From contig OW204005.1 in assembly GCA_934047225.1 (NCBI GenBank), forward strand, positions 22,700,396 through 22,764,395: a DNA stretch of 64,000 bases. Direction: 5' to 3'. The notes below the pieces were generated by a model. The model worked only from the letters and a program-made list of their open reading frames with translations, was not told where the DNA came from and did no database searches. Below, piece by piece: positions 35,746 to 48,642 of the stretch. The stretch comes from Ypsolopha sequella. Taxonomy: Eukaryota; Arthropoda; Insecta; Lepidoptera; Ypsolophidae. Each line of letters starts with the position of its first letter. The first letter of the stretch is position 1. Made by a program: the position numbers and the translations under genes.

Positions 35746-36114
35746 ACTTAGCTCACTTATGTTGTCATGCTTTTTTCAATTTTGACCCCCTTGGGGCAGT
35801 ACTTCTTACTAAGATATTGGATTTTTATTATTAAAGTATAATCTACCTCTATAGGCACTAAGGCATATTTTGCGCATAGCGCGATAACGAAAAAAGAAAA
35901 ACAATTTTTTTTTCGTACTATCCGAAATCCACCCTATTATTGAGTAATGTTACAATTTTCATTGAAAGTTAATTACATTTCATTAAGAGATACTGGGTTA
36001 TATCTTATTATAAGGATTGTAAATTCATTTAATTTAAATTTACTATCAGATTATTTTCACTTAGACATTTTATTATCGTTTAAACAGTATCGTTGATATT
36101 TTATGAAAAAGTGC

Positions 36115-36120
36115 TTTATT
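36115..36120 (-). terminator. Possible polyadenylation signal of gene C
   Basis: AATAAA on the minus strand, about 20 bp past the stop codon at 36139. The short 3' UTR is plausible but not proven. Confidence 0.4.
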
Positions 36121-36138
36121 TTAAGGTATGGTGTATCT

Positions 36139-37525
36139 TCAAACTTTAACACCATGATCTTCTTTTATAAGGTCAGCAGCTCGTTCACCAATCATCATTA
36201 CTATAGCTGCAGATAGTCCACCTACCATTGAAGGCATTATACTGGCGTCAACCACTCGAAGGCCAGGGACCTCATGAACCTTCAGTCTGCTATCTACAAC
36301 TCCATCCTCGCCCATCTTACATGATGAGATTGGCATCATGAACGAAATCGTCATCTGTTTGGTGTAGCACATCCAATATTCTTCTGAATCAAACTCATAC
36401 TCATCACACGCAGGTAAATCAACTTTAAAATTTTTAGATTTCACCTTCCTTAAAGTTTTCGTGTTTTTAATGTCCATAGACTTTCTTACCCCCTCTGTAA
36501 ATCGTTTAAGATCTTCATTTTTCTTATCCGTAAAGAACCCTGTAAAAATTCTGGGATCATCTTTAGGATCTTTGCTTTTTAAAGTGACATTTCCAAATGA
36601 TTTAGGATTTTTCAAACTCACAAAGCTTACTATTAGATCATGTCGCAAATTATTGAAAGCTACTGAATTACAAAGATTGAATGCGTAATTAAAATTAACG
36701 TTAAGGCCAAGGTAAAGAAATGGCGAAGTGGCACTAGCTACAAATAAGTCTTGTTCTATGTCGGGCTTCAGCTTATCGCCTGTCAGACTGAATTCACCAA
36801 AAATATTAGGAAGAGGAAAATTTCCTGTATTTAATAGTGATGTTGAGATTTCAAGAGCATTGATAATTCCTTCTCTTCCACTGATGAATGTAGGAACTAG
36901 GGCCAAATCCTTGACATGTGTTCCTACCGGCAAATCATTTATCACTTTTATACCAAATTTCTCCAGATCATCTTTTGGACCTATCCCAGAAAGCATTAGA
37001 AGCTGAGCAGATTTATATGACCCAGCTGATGATATTACTTCTTTTTGAGCATATAACTTCTGAGTTTCACCAGATTCTCTAAGTACTTCTACTCCAATTA
37101 CTTTGTTACAGTCATCTATAAGTAATTTTGTTGCCAGAGTATTCTTCAAGAGACTGAAATTTTTTCTGCCTTTTATAGGAAGTAGATATGCTTCTGCTGT
37201 ACTTGTCCGTGTACCTTTTTTATTAATAGGGTGTTGGCCATGTCCAAACCCTAATTCATCTGGATTGTTTATGTCTAAAATAATGTTATGTCCAAACTCT
37301 TTAACCGATTCTATAAGCATATCTTCCAGGTCTTTAAAAGGATTTGGATCATCAGTGATGTGGCTAGTGATAACAAATGGACCATCTGTGCCATGGTTAT
37401 TAGCATCAAAAGTACTATTAAGAATGGCAGGAACCTGAAAGTTTTCGTATTTTTTGTAATACTTGAGACAAGTCTCCCAGTTCCATAGGGGATCGTTCCA
37501 ATCAATGCAGGTTTCTTTTTTGCCC
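36139..37525 (-). CDS. GMC oxidoreductase gene C, terminal coding exon (exon 4)
   Basis: A 1387-bp exon, the same length as in gene B, with acceptor TTTCAG at 37526 and a stop at 36139. It encodes HGTDGPFVITSH, GMC signature 2 (GSYKSAQLLMLSGIGP) and VPGLRVVDASIMPSM. As in gene B, the family's catalytic His is Met (MPISSCKMG) and the second catalytic residue is Ala (GGLSAAIVMMIGER), with Leu where the GN of most members lies. A likely polyadenylation signal lies at 36115-36120. The exon is fully open, which suggests selection was acting until recently, even though exon 1 of this gene is frameshifted. Without the extra base in exon 1 the protein would be about 620 aa. Confidence 0.93.
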
Positions 37526-39012
37526 CTGAAATTTTCAAACACGATTTTACATAAGGAATAAAATTAAAGCGTTAATGATAAGATAAGGCAATAGATATTA
37601 TTATGATAATAATGTTATTATAAAAACAAAATATCGTTATTATTAAAAAAAATGTAAAATTTATTCAAATGTTTTCTAAGTACGAATAATTAATGAATAA
37701 TTTATTTGTACCACATATACACATGTTAAAGCTAAACTTTAATGTTACAATTAAAGTAAACAAACAAATATAAAATGAGAATACACAAAAATGTAATGTA
37801 ACTTGGACAAACTTCTATGGCCCTAAGAGCTGCTAACACAGACCTCTAAGCCATTAGACGTCGTAAGAAGGGGAAAACCTTTTTTGCTAACACATCAGTG
37901 CAATTTCACTTATATACAAACGTCATTCCATACTATCCCATCTCTATTTCCTTGTTTAGTACCCTCCCCGCATCACCCCGCAACACCCCGGCAGTGGCGG
38001 AAAAAAATCTCACCTTTCCATGGATGATAAGATGTGTAATGGTGAGGTGGTTTGTGACTGCTAAAATAAACTGCTTAGGAAAAGGAAGGATTTTTTAGGA
38101 AATAAATGATTCTTACCATGATCAGAATATATTTCTTTTAGACAAAAGTTTATTCTTTTATGAGTAGTTTAAAAAATCATGTATATTTTTTTATTTTATT
38201 TAAAGAGACTTAAAGTCTAGCGTTGTTGATGTCCTCAGTTCCAAGTCCACGAAAAAAACTAGTATATTTTATGTTTACTGAACAGTTTTCCTTACGTCGT
38301 TGTAAATGTGACTTTTGAATTAAACTTTAAGCCTCTAGCTTAAATAAATCAAAGGTAAGGCGACGGTATTCAGAAAAATTTCTCCTGCTCCAATGCTTTT
38401 ATTTTACAGTTTTCTATCCTGCTCAATGGAAGCGGGCCCCTCAGAAAACTCGTCATTTTGAGTATTTATTAATTATTTTAGAGTGAGAGGGATGGGTTTT
38501 TAATATGACAGCCGTTTTGTATCACATTTTGTACGACGTTTATTGTGGTATAAGTTCTATTATCCAAAACGTAAGATAATCAAATTAAATAATATTTAGT
38601 TTAGGCCTATTTTTGCGATTTTATTGGATACGCAATTACGCAAATATTGGATCGTGTATCGAATAGCTGAAATATTAAAATCAAAGAGTGAAATGTGTTT
38701 TTTTTTCAATATTTAATTGTTACAATTATGCTTAAAATTAATGTGAAAATAGAAAAAAACGGGATAACCCTAAGTTATGGTCTGGTTATGGCGGCATGAT
38801 TAGTTGCATTTTTTATATACATAGTTGTAAAAGAGCGACCACCGTAATATTTATTTATCTATTTATTATCTTTAAATAAATGAATATTAAAGAAAACCTA
38901 TTTGTTTTTTTTTCTGTTTACATTATATATTTCTATAAAAACAATTTATTACAACAATTATTTTCAGATAAATTTCGACTTCTTGTAGGCATCAGTGCAA
39001 CTTAGTAAAATT
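37526..39012. other. Gene C intron 3, right after exon 4, no gene seen
   Basis: AT-rich. 37960-38000 has a short CCCCGCATCACCCCGCAA run. No recognisable coding. Confidence 0.35.
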
Positions 39013-39016
39013 TATA

Positions 39017-39580
39017 CAGTGTGTCCCTCGTACAAGTGCACATCCAAAAGTGAGTAAAACTAGATCTAAATATATCGACAATAGCAAAGAAAAAAAAATT
39101 CGTTTTTTTATTATCTTGAAAAAATACTCCACCTGGGTATCTTTGTATGGGACGCGAATGCAGTGCCTTTGGTTAGCCGCTCGTAGAAAATATTGCATTT
39201 ATGATAGAACGTTGTATTTTTTTTTTTACAAAAATAATGGAATAGGCAATGATAAATAGAAATAAAAGTATAGTGAAACGGGGACATTATTTTGAAAAAA
39301 TTTACTATTACTGAAAAAAAAACGGAAAAATTAAAGAAATAATCTTTTAGGATATTATTTTTATGGTAACATCTATTCTTAAGGATTATAACAGTTTTAT
39401 TTCATTGCATTACTCGCATAAGATCAAAAGTTATGACATATTTTATACATAGTCTCCATGGTAGGCAAAAAAAAAATTTAAACGTAAAAGATTTTCTAAA
39501 AAAAAAAAAAAACATTTTTTTGTCGATAAAATAAGGTCTAGTTTCACCCCTTTTCAGATGTGTACTTGTACGAGGGACTG
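39017..39580. mobile_element. MITE (564 bp) with CAGTGTGTCCCTCGTACAAG ends
   Basis: CAGTGTGTCCCTCGTACAAG at 39017 is matched, inverted, by CTTGTACGAGGGACTG ending at 39580, flanked by TATA on both sides (39013-39016, 39581-39584). Longer subterminal similarity (AAAACTAG / CTAGTTT) is present. Confidence 0.75.
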
Positions 39581-40019
39581 TATAATTTACTAAAATGTCA
39601 TAAAATGGTAGAATGAAGTGGATGATTAACAGACAAAAAAAACTTAGTAGGTAGGTTTTGAAATTGAAGTGTGGAGATGGGTAGATGATTAATTATCTCT
39701 GTTTGTTGAGACCCGGACCATAATGGGCATCAAGCGACCAAATATAGGACTCCTCCCATGTTCCGAGTTGGATATCTGTGAGTGGTAGTGAAAAAGATTT
39801 AATGATCCCTGCGGTGAAGCAGTTATTGAATGTTTTGTTGTGAAGTCGTCTGTGCATTGGGAATTTGGGATGGGTAGCGTGTTGTTTGTTTTCTATCTTT
39901 AGCAATACTGTTTATTTTTTCTGAAAACGTAACTAGCCTGCAACTTCATAACAATTTATTAAATCGTAAGTGAGAATTAATGTGTACTTATACAATTTTC
40001 AAATCGTATTTGAATTAGA

Positions 40020-40403
40020 TTTGCGTTTCTTAACCTGTGGTCTTCGGACCCCTGGGTGTCCCCGAGCATATGTATGGGGGTCCGCGAGCATATGTATGGG
40101 GGTCCGCGGCCTAATCTATGGACTGAAACATTTACTGCTTTTCTCAACGACATACCTCTGTGAAAAGGCATTCTCTGCTCTTGTGTATACTAAAAACAAG
40201 TACAGAAATAGATTAAATGTGGAATCCGATTTGAGAATACAACTCAGTAGTAATATAAATCCAAATATCACTAATTTAGTTGAAAAAAGCAGCACCAACC
40301 TTCTCATTAACGTATTTTATATGAAAAAGTATATATTTTTTGTAATTTGTAGAACTAAAATAAATGGTTCGAAATTTATTGCTGCTTTTTTACTAAGGGG
40401 GTC
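40020..40403 (+). pseudogene. hAT transposase C-terminal fragment
   Basis: Encodes LLFSTTYLCEKAFSALVYTK and YRNRLNVESDLRIQLSSN, the hAT dimerisation region with the usual CE.xFS pattern (ZBED5-like hAT). The flank TTCTTAACCTGTGGTCTTCG resembles hAT-type terminal sequence. The BEL/Pao element is inserted just after it. Confidence 0.65.
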
Positions 40404-41130
40404 TGTTGCGGCCTTTAGGAATGGTAGAAAAATATTACACGCAACATAATATTATAAACAGTAGGTCTACTAGAAGCTATAGCGACTAGGAGGCGAAACA
40501 CTCATTTTCATCTTTGTTACAATTTATAATACAAGAGAGAGAGCCACCATTGCATCAGGCCTTCGCCTGATGTTGACAATGGTCGACGTACAGCAAGCTG
40601 TACCAACTCTCTCGGAGCTCCCATGTTCCGAGGGACAAGTTTACCTCCTAGTGAACACTGAGCACGCGGAACCTTTATGTTCCGTAGATGGACCTCCTAC
40701 CTCCCCTACAGTCCAACCCATGCCACCAGCTGGTATCAACTACCCATCTAGAGAGCCACGACGGAATCGTGGCCTCCAAGACGCACTGATACCAGCACAT
40801 AACCAATTCATCTCGCCTCCCAGTCACCACCACTTTCTAATGTTATGAGCAACATGATTAGGTGCTATTACTCACCAGGGTGACTGTTGATTAAAGTATT
40901 CGCACGCAGCCACGTAGGAAACCTGGCTCGTGCGCACGAGGCAGATGCGGAGACTGTCCTCTCTTCACGGGCGCAAGCAAAATGTGGTCCAACTCACATT
41001 CAGGCGGGTAAAAAAAGGTGGGTAAGCCAAAGAAAAGAAAAAGTGTTGCTAGCACAAAATAAAGATGCGTTCAAGTTGTATTTTACCACCAAACGTTTTC
41101 ATAGGACCGAGCTCGCGGTAATCCGCGACA
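40404..41130 (-). repeat. 3' LTR of the BEL/Pao element
   Basis: 727 bp, identical to 48643-49369 except for GTGGG/GCGGG near 41020. The 92-codon plus-strand frame inside it is not a gene. Confidence 0.9.
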
Positions 41131-41150
41131 CTCCCCAAGGCGAAAACAAG

Positions 41151-42340
41151 TTATAATAAGGCAACAAGCTGGCTCGTCCAATCGGTAATTTTGTCTCTTG
41201 TCCGAATAGCTGCTATATAGTCTTCGACTTCAGTCACCATCTCTCGTGATTCCTCTATACAACTACTCGTAACTGGTGCCTGTGAGTCACCAAGAGAGGC
41301 TTGCTCAGGTTCCTCATCTTCCATAACAAAATCTTTATTAATATTAGAGAGATCTACTTCTAATGTACACATGTGACGAATGGAAACAGATAAGTTCAGT
41401 ATTTACAACTTTTACTCTTGCTGATCTCCAATGACCATCTGAACTTGTGATAAGGGAAGATACCTATTTTCCCAACCTTCCAGTTTCCTCTGCTGTCAGG
41501 TCATTCACCACCTCAAGGTAAACAGACAAATAAAAAGGCAAATCCATCGCTTTTCCTTGTCACGCCTTCTGTCGACATACAGATATGTGTATGTATGTAT
41601 ATATTTCCCTAGATATGTAAAAGTATAGTAAGTAAGTGTGTGGTCTTTCGGCAACAGAATTTGATAATTTTTATCATCGTATTTGTCCAAACGACCTTCA
41701 CATCTGAGGATACTATCTGTGTCTGTAAATAGGCAGAGGTTTCTTGACAGGTGTTCTTCTGGAAAGAATTCAGACTGTATTTTTTTTTATACTATTTACA
41801 TTTTCATTTACAGAGTCTACCTGAGATACTGGCATTGAAAACCAGAGGACTGGACTATCTTCATCCATGCTTTCCTCTCCATAGGCTTCACTTTCTTTCA
41901 TAGGCACATCTGGATCGTCACTACTTTCCTCTCCATAGGCTTCGCTCTCATTCATAGGCACACCTGGACCGTCACCAACGTCCAGGACTTCCCCAACCAA
42001 AAAAAAAATGCTCTCTTTAGTAACTTGTTGGCCAATTTTTATCTGTCCAGGAACTCTGGGCCATAAAACCACATGTCTTGTTTATATGTTCAAATTTCTG
42101 GCCTCGTAGCAACACTGGCCGTGTTTGCTTTAATATTTACATGGCTTAGTTCTAACTCTTTGTTTAGCTTGATTTCGTTCACTCATCGTTGGACGAATGG
42201 AGGTAAGAGTTTATTAATAGTCAGACATAGAACATGGCGTGAAATTTCAAGATCTAAAATGCCTTTAAAATACTTACTTCCGATCAAGTATCGGAGTTCG
42301 CATTTAGACCCTTTAATTTTTTACCCTTTACATTAATAAT
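41151..42340 (-). pseudogene. BEL/Pao pol remnant (RNase H end to integrase)
   Basis: Read across several frames on the minus strand: FVQR-VNEIKLN, then ANTASVATR (compare NPA.IATRG), then MWFYGPEFLD (compare LW.GP.WL). Next come LCLFTDTDSILRCEGRLDKY and YQILLPKDHTLTYY, the integrase zinc-binding leader of BEL/Pao pol (D..GILRV.GRL ... PI.LPK.H.LT). EVVNDLTAEET and a tail near the LTR follow. Stops and frameshifts are numerous and the integrase core is deleted. An acidic duplication (PMNESEAYGEE / PMKESEAYGEE) lies at 41880-41960. Confidence 0.7.
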
Positions 42341-42389
42341 GTTGCTACAGTGTAAGTGATCTCTTTTTCATGTCACTAACTGTATGCTG

Positions 42390-42960
42390 ATGATACAAAA
42401 GATTTTTAAGCTTATCTCATGCCAAGATGATTGTTCTTGGCTTCAAAATTATTTAGATAGTTTTTTCAGATGTCTGTGCTCACAATCAACTTTTGCCTAA
42501 CTCAGATAAATATTACACAATCACCTTCTCGCGTAGACACAACACGTTTATTTAGAGCTACAACTTCAATGGTACAATCATGAAACGGTTAAATTTTAAA
42601 ACTCATTTAGACAAAATTACTAAAAAGGCATACAAGCAACTAGGTTTAATTCTCCGTCTATCTAAACCATTTAACCGCGCAAGTACCCTCAAAAACTTTA
42701 TTCTATGCATATTTGCGTAGGTAGCATCTTAGAATTTGGTAGTGTATTGTGGAGCCCTCAATATTCTGCTCATATCACCCATTGAAAAAACTCAAATTGG
42801 GATTTTGAAGTCACTCAATCTCCGTACTGGACAACATTTCACCGGTTACGTTAGCCCGGCCAAATGCCATAACATTGCCTTTCTTGAAATAATATGCCTC
42901 ATTTCTCTACAACATTGTAAACAATCACATAGACTCGACCATTTTGTTTAAAAAAAGTAA
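42390..42960 (+). pseudogene. LINE reverse transcriptase fragment nested in the LTR element
   Basis: Degenerate plus-strand frames read DDTK, then NFKTHLDKITKKAYKQLGLI, LRLSKPFNRASTLK and SPIEKTQIGILKSLNLRT, the thumb region of a jockey/R1-like RT. Frameshifted. Confidence 0.6.
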
Positions 42961-43068
42961 GGTTTCGTGTCTCGCGGATTACACAATATAGTATTATGAT
43001 ATCTATGGGACCACGAAAGACATTTTCTGTAAGCCTGAGCAGAACTAATTATGCCAAGAATACTTTCT

Positions 43069-43302
43069 TTAGGCGTTCTTCAAACTATTATAATAAACAA
43101 TTATTAGGTAATTTATGTTGATATTTTTGCACTTTCTCTTTCGACATATAAGAAAAAAAAAAATTGTTAAAATTTTGTTTGAGTACCATGGGTCTAATTC
43201 TTGAGAAATGTTTTGTTGAGAACTATCTTTCACACAGTGCGTTCCGCATGGCGCTAATACTAATAGTGCCAACACTACCATCAAACTCCTCACGCCCATC
43301 AC
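43069..43302 (-). CDS. Possible secreted-protein exon, unidentified
   Basis: An ATG opens MMGVRSLMVVLALLVLAPCG, a good signal-peptide shape (basic n-region, leucine/valine core, small residues before a likely cleavage), followed by THCVKDSSQQNISQELDPWY. The rest turns into low-complexity AT-rich coding, so a splice donor may lie before codon 45. No family recognised. It could be chance, or host DNA carried inside the LTR element. Confidence 0.25.
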   Translation of the reverse strand: MMGVRSLMVVLALLVLAPCGTHCVKDSSQQNISQELDPWYSNKILTIFFFLICRKRKCKNININYLIIVYYNSLKNA

Positions 43303-46300
43303 GTGTCATTCCGAAAGAACAAAAAAAATGGTGTCCATCACCTGTGTATCTACTTCAGTAAATAATGTATCACTTTGATAAAATAGTGTATCATTTTTGG
43401 AATCCCTTTCTAGGGACGACTGGAGAAATTCGGCTCGATAGAAACATTTATTGAAATGAGCTCCCTATCGACACCTATCCTCCCGGTTTGACAATTTAGA
43501 ATGACATAATGGACCGCAATAACATTTTATTAGATGGGTCTTAACGGTATCTAAGACTTGGTTAAGCGAAATTCTGACAGCTACCTTAGTACATTCTATA
43601 TTAATGAAATAAAATAAAAAAAAACGACTTCCTGCCACTCCTCCACGAATCCGCCCCTCTCACACCGAGGGTTCCCTCGCATATGGAGTAACAAGGACGC
43701 CAAAACTTCCACATATCGCCTTAAACTTATGATCCATTCGGAACTCTTTTGAACGCGACCTGGACTGTGACACTTGAAAATTACGGAATTTGTAGAAATT
43801 AATTTATGATACTTGAATACAAAGGAAAACCACTTTACTAGGTCCAAGAAGTAATTTCTTCCAATTATAATCATTGAATCATGGCTTAATAACAAAATCT
43901 TATGCTCCGAATAACCTATTTTAAAATTGCCTCCGGCTGGTAGTCACTTTTAATAGATCGCTCACAGTGTTGTGAAGCATGGGCGATGATAGCACAGCAT
44001 GGCGTCGTTAATGAGGTCTTAGCGACCATAGTAGGGCCATCAATCGTTATTGGGCTCACAGTGGCTCGGAATGACGCGATATAATCGATTATATCGTGAT
44101 TCGGAACAATTCCGAACCTTTACGTTACTTTTAATAAAAAATATTTAAATATTTTCCAGCAAACAAAAAAAACTAATCGTGAAACAGAACGCATCCAAGA
44201 ATGTTTTCGTTGGTCGTGTTGGCCTCGCCTCAGATAGTCGTTCAAGAACTCACACCGAGTTGAGCCTCCCACCCGGGTCGCAACACTAACCCGTTCAAAA
44301 ATGAACTCGCGTCTCAACACCGACCGTCCAAAAATGACAGCGTCGCTACACTGGTGTCGAACTCCTCAACATCAACTCCGAGCAGGGCTCGCAAGGTTCG
44401 TACAGGCTCCAAACGTCACCCGACATTCACGTCAATTTTCTTAAATGACATGACGCTAATTTTCGCACCGAGGGGGCCCTCTCAACGTTACAGTTGATAA
44501 ATTTACGTTAAATTTCGTACAGAGGGGGCTCTCCCAACGTTATTATACTAAACATAATGCAAACATGACAACTGACGTTTGGAGCGTCACTACACGACAA
44601 AACCCGTTCAAAAACTCAGCGCTACAACCCCAGTGCTCCTACCCAGCCCAGGATTATTTAATGAACGCACTTCAGGTGTTGGCGCACTTGATTTTGTGAC
44701 CTGACACAAATTGACAGACGCGACGACCGCGCGAAAATCTGTCACTTTATTGTATCGTATATTCATTAAGGGTACGTTTCGTAACGTGTGATTATCACTC
44801 GGAGCGATGCGAATTTTACCCTGCATCGTTCAAAAATCGACCCGAGTGAAACCGAGGGTAAACGAACTGTTACCTGACAGTTGCGCTAAGTGTTTAGAAA
44901 CGCTTTCGGGAAATGTGAATATCGCACTGACAAGTGCGATTTCTAACTCTGTTTGGGTACCGTTAAAATTCGCCTGACAGTTGTCATTTCGGAGTTTTCT
45001 CGGGATTCGGACAATTTTTGAAAATACGAATACGGGAAAATGTTTCGAAACTACTTCGACAGGATTATGGCTTGTAAATGCAAAGGTTGCAATGCCATCC
45101 ATATTAAAAGCAATAGGTATCGGTTCAATTCCTTCTTTATTAGGTACTTTACTTAATTTATTTATTTTGATTTAAGGTTATGTATTTACTTGACGTGTGT
45201 CACTCCAGACCGTTTCAAAACGCTTTTCTCACGGGAATCACTCGCAAGCGTTTCAAAACCAGGTCTTTCTTTCTAGTATATAGCTTTGTCTCTTTCTTAA
45301 AAACGAGTGAAATTTCGCACGAAGATCACACGTTTTGAAACGTAGCCTTATTCTCTAAGCTTCCATCTCGCTTACTCAGGCGAGCGAGCAAGCGCCTAGT
45401 GTAGTGGCGTCCGTATCAGTTCAGTTCAGTTTGTCTGTGTTTTGTATAATATAGTTTTGTGTTTTGTTTGTATAAAGCTATAGGTACTTATTCTCTGTGA
45501 TTCAACTTTGGTTGGATCTTGGATGGAGTTTTATTTGTTTCATCAAAGTGATTGGCTTGTCCGTTATCGACTTGTGCAGGCTAACAATACTTGGTAAGTT
45601 AAATTGTATTTATTGTAGCTTTAATTCCATAAGTATTTATGGAATCAGTAATTCAACAACAAAGTCGTGTTTGCAACTGAAACAAGTTAAATTTTATATT
45701 ATTTGTCATCTAAGTATCAAGTCAACAAGTAAAACATAATTATGTGTGCCGTGCACTGCACATTAGCTTCAAGAAGTTCATGTAGCTATTTACTACTTTA
45801 TTGTTAAGTAACTTTGGTTTTGTTTACAGGAACTAGAGTGGGCTGAATACCGGGCGGTGTAGCCTAGAATTTGATTTTGTTTATAAGCAGGTACCTATCT
45901 ACATAGTTATTTCGCGGTCTAAACTATACAAACAAATTTCCACGTGGTATTACTATCACCCACGTAGCCTCCACAGAGTACTATTTGTAGCCTCTCAAAC
46001 TGACGCGACCTCCAGGGTGCGGATTCATAAACTAGGGGTCACGACACCGGTCCCAATACCATCTCTATCGCACTTGCCAAAAATTGTAATCGCTATCCTG
46101 CTTATCTCAATAATAGGTTATGATAACGTTCTTTTTATAAATTGATTAATTAACAACGTAAGTTGTAGCTATTGAAAGACATTTCTAAATTGGTTGTTAT
46201 ATTACTTACAAATTATTAATTGCATGTTTTTCTTTTTCAGGATCACCGCTAAATTATTCGATCAACAAAATGTTTATAACATCTTTGGATCAACATGTTA

Positions 46301-47394
46301 ATTTTCTCGTGAATATGTTTTTCGAGCTGTCTCATGTACACTTGACTACTGCCACTGGCAGCACTATCAAAGAAGACAATCGTATGATCTTCTTTGTTGT
46401 TAAACAAAAACCCGTACCGTACCGTTTCGTTTTTGTTAATTAAATTTATACCAACTTTAAATAAGCATTTAAGGAACTCCAGGTCAAAAAGTTTTAACAA
46501 TAAATGCACCATACAAGGATCGAATAACACAATACACACACAGCGATGGCTAAACCACACAGTATGAAAATACCACGGGAAAAGTAGTAATTCAAGTTTT
46601 TAGGAGAATTTCTGCTTTTACAAGTTCACAACAATACAATTTCAGTGAAAGAAAATATTTTCGTAGTGATGCCCAGTCGAGTTATTTTAATCGAATTAAA
46701 CTCTCATCGAGTCTGGCGACGAATTCAACTACGCCACCGTCATCGGTTGTTGATCGTGGCGTGGGACTTCTTTACGAAAAATGATAACGATCATAAAACA
46801 TTTACGTTGTACGATAATTATTGTTAAGTTTAAAAATGTAAAAATACAATACCTAAATCAATATAAATACGAAAATGTAACAAAATCTTCAACCATAATT
46901 TACATGACACAAATAGAAACCTATATAATCTATAGGTAATAATTATCGTAAATATGATATTCGCTTACCATATTTCTTACATAAACTTGCGAGTTGCGAT
47001 ACGGCATCGATTTATTGAATTTTTAAATATTTTTAACATAAAGTCTTAAAAAGGAGACACTAACATTAATAACAAGGAAAAAAAAAACATTTATTTACTA
47101 GCTTATTGTTGTCGTTTAATAATATGACAGCAGATTTATTTTAGTGATATTCGTTGTTATAGGTTGATATTATAGATTGATAGAATAAATTGATCACTGC
47201 CGCAGCCAAAAAAACCCATCGGAACCGAAAAATTTTCAAACGTAGTGTTCTTGGGTAAAAGAAAAAAGAAAAAAAAAAAAAACAATTTTTGGGGTTTCAA
47301 CTTAACTGTGGAACAAATTAACAACTCTCGTCATGAGTCACATACACGTTCAAAGCCTATGTGTGTTCACACCATTCGGGCGCTAATCTCGTAA
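43303..47394. other. Interior of the LTR element, origin unclear
   Basis: 43615-43760 contains the GAATCCGCCCCTCTCACAC repeat (also 24.2 kb; reversed at 50.6 kb). 44.2-45.4 kb is GC-richer with repeated CCGTTCAAAAA and AGAGGGGGC-type motifs. 45410-45600 has initiator-like TTCAGTTCAGTT and a GTAAGT donor at 45594; AG acceptors follow at 45830 and 46240. The minus-strand frame 46249-46560 (FFDSAASGSSQVYMRQLEKH) has no known homology. No gag was recognised. Confidence 0.3.
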
Positions 47395-48508
47395 TTTCTG
47401 AATTCTCCACTGGTTTCAGCAAATGTACGACTTTAGTTAACAAACATATTTTATGAGGTCCCTACTGGCCCCAATAAACTATCAAAATCCATTATGCCAA
47501 GGTATCATATGCCTAGGTGGACACATTTCCGGTTTAAATATAATTTCTGAGGTCCCCACTGGCCTCAGCAAATTAACAAAACTCATGCCTTGGCATTTGT
47601 CTGCGCCCTTCCGGCCAAAATTCCTGCGATCCACACTGGTATCAGTAAATTATCAGAACTCATGCCTAGGTGTTTGTCTGCACCCTTCCGGCCAAAATTC
47701 CTGAGATCCCCACTGGTCTCAGCAAATTATCAAAACTAATGCCTAGGTGCTTGTCTGCACCCTTCCGGCCAAAATTCCTGAGATCCCCACTGGTCTCAGC
47801 AAATTATCAAAACTCATGCCTAGGTGCTTGTCTGCACCCTTCCGGCCAAAATTCCTGAGATCCCTACTGGTCTCAGCAAATTATCAAAACTCATGCCTAG
47901 GTGTTTGTCTGCACCCTTCCGGCCAAAATTCCTGAGACCCCTACTGGTCTCAGCAAATTATCAAAACTCATGCCTAGGTGCTTGTCTGCACCCTTCCGGC
48001 CAAAATTCCTGAGATCCCCACTGGTCTCAGCAAATTATCAAAACTAATGCCTAGGTGCTTGTCTGCACCCTTCCGGCCTAAATTCCTGAGATCCCCACTG
48101 GTCTCAGCGAATTATCAAAACTAATGCCTAGGTGCTTGTCTGCACCCTTCCGGCCAAAATTCCTGAGATCCCCACTGGTCTCAGCAAATTATCAAAACTA
48201 ATGCCTAGGTGCTTGTCTGCACCCTTCCGGCCAAAATTCCTGAGATCCCCACTGGTCTCAGCAAATTATCAAAAACTAATGCCTAGGTGCTTGTCTGCAC
48301 CCTTCCGGCCAAAATTCCTGAGATCCCCACTGGTCTCAGCAAATTATCAAAACTAATGCCTAGGTGCTTGTCTGCACCCTTCCGGCCAAAATTCCTGAGA
48401 TCCCCACTGGTCTCAGCAAATTATCAAAAACTAATGCCTAGGTGCTTGTCTGCACCCTTCCGGCCTAAATTCCTGAGATCCCCACTGGTCTCAGCAAATT
48501 AACAAAAA
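47395..48508. repeat. 77-bp minisatellite in the LTR element leader
   Basis: About 14 tandem units of 77 bp (CTGAGATCCCCACTGGTCTC + AGCAAATTATCAAAACTAAT + GCCTAGGTGCTTGTCTGCAC + CCTTCCGGCCAAAATTC). Units are degenerate on the left (47.4-47.6 kb) and almost identical on the right. In the element's orientation it lies about 110 bp downstream of the primer site. Confidence 0.92.
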
Positions 48509-48619
48509 AACTTTATATTAATTGGATATTAAACTACCCCATCTAAATTTACTATTAATCATTGGAAGATAAAACAGTCCTGCTCTCAATAATCCGGCAG
48601 GACCCGACATACGACAGTG

Positions 48620-48637
48620 ATCCCAGCTCCTCCACCA
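48620..48637 (-). other. tRNA primer-binding site
   Basis: Five bases after the 5' LTR the minus strand reads TGGTGGAGGAGCTGGGAT. This complements a tRNA 3' end ATCCCAGCTCCTCCACCA, including the CCA tail. I could not assign the tRNA. Confidence 0.6.
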
Positions 48638-48642
48638 TTTTA

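Noticed and set aside
36461..37488. Plus-strand ORFs opposite gene C exon 4 (similarly 19079-19932)
   Set aside because: Antisense shadows of GMC exons, which have clear homology on the minus strand.
38992..39259. Overlapping ORFs on both strands
   Set aside because: They lie across the left end of a MITE with TATA duplications; no domain.
40570..41156. Two identical 92-aa plus-strand ORFs (also 48809-49087) suggesting a duplicated gene
   Set aside because: They lie within the two LTRs, antisense to the element; identity comes from LTR duplication.
46645..46827. 60-aa plus-strand ORF
   Set aside because: No recognisable domain; consistent with chance.
47453..48502. Array of repeated short ORFs that could suggest a repeat protein or CRISPR
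   Set aside because: The 77-bp unit is not a multiple of three and has no spacer-like variable part; the ORFs are by-products of a minisatellite.
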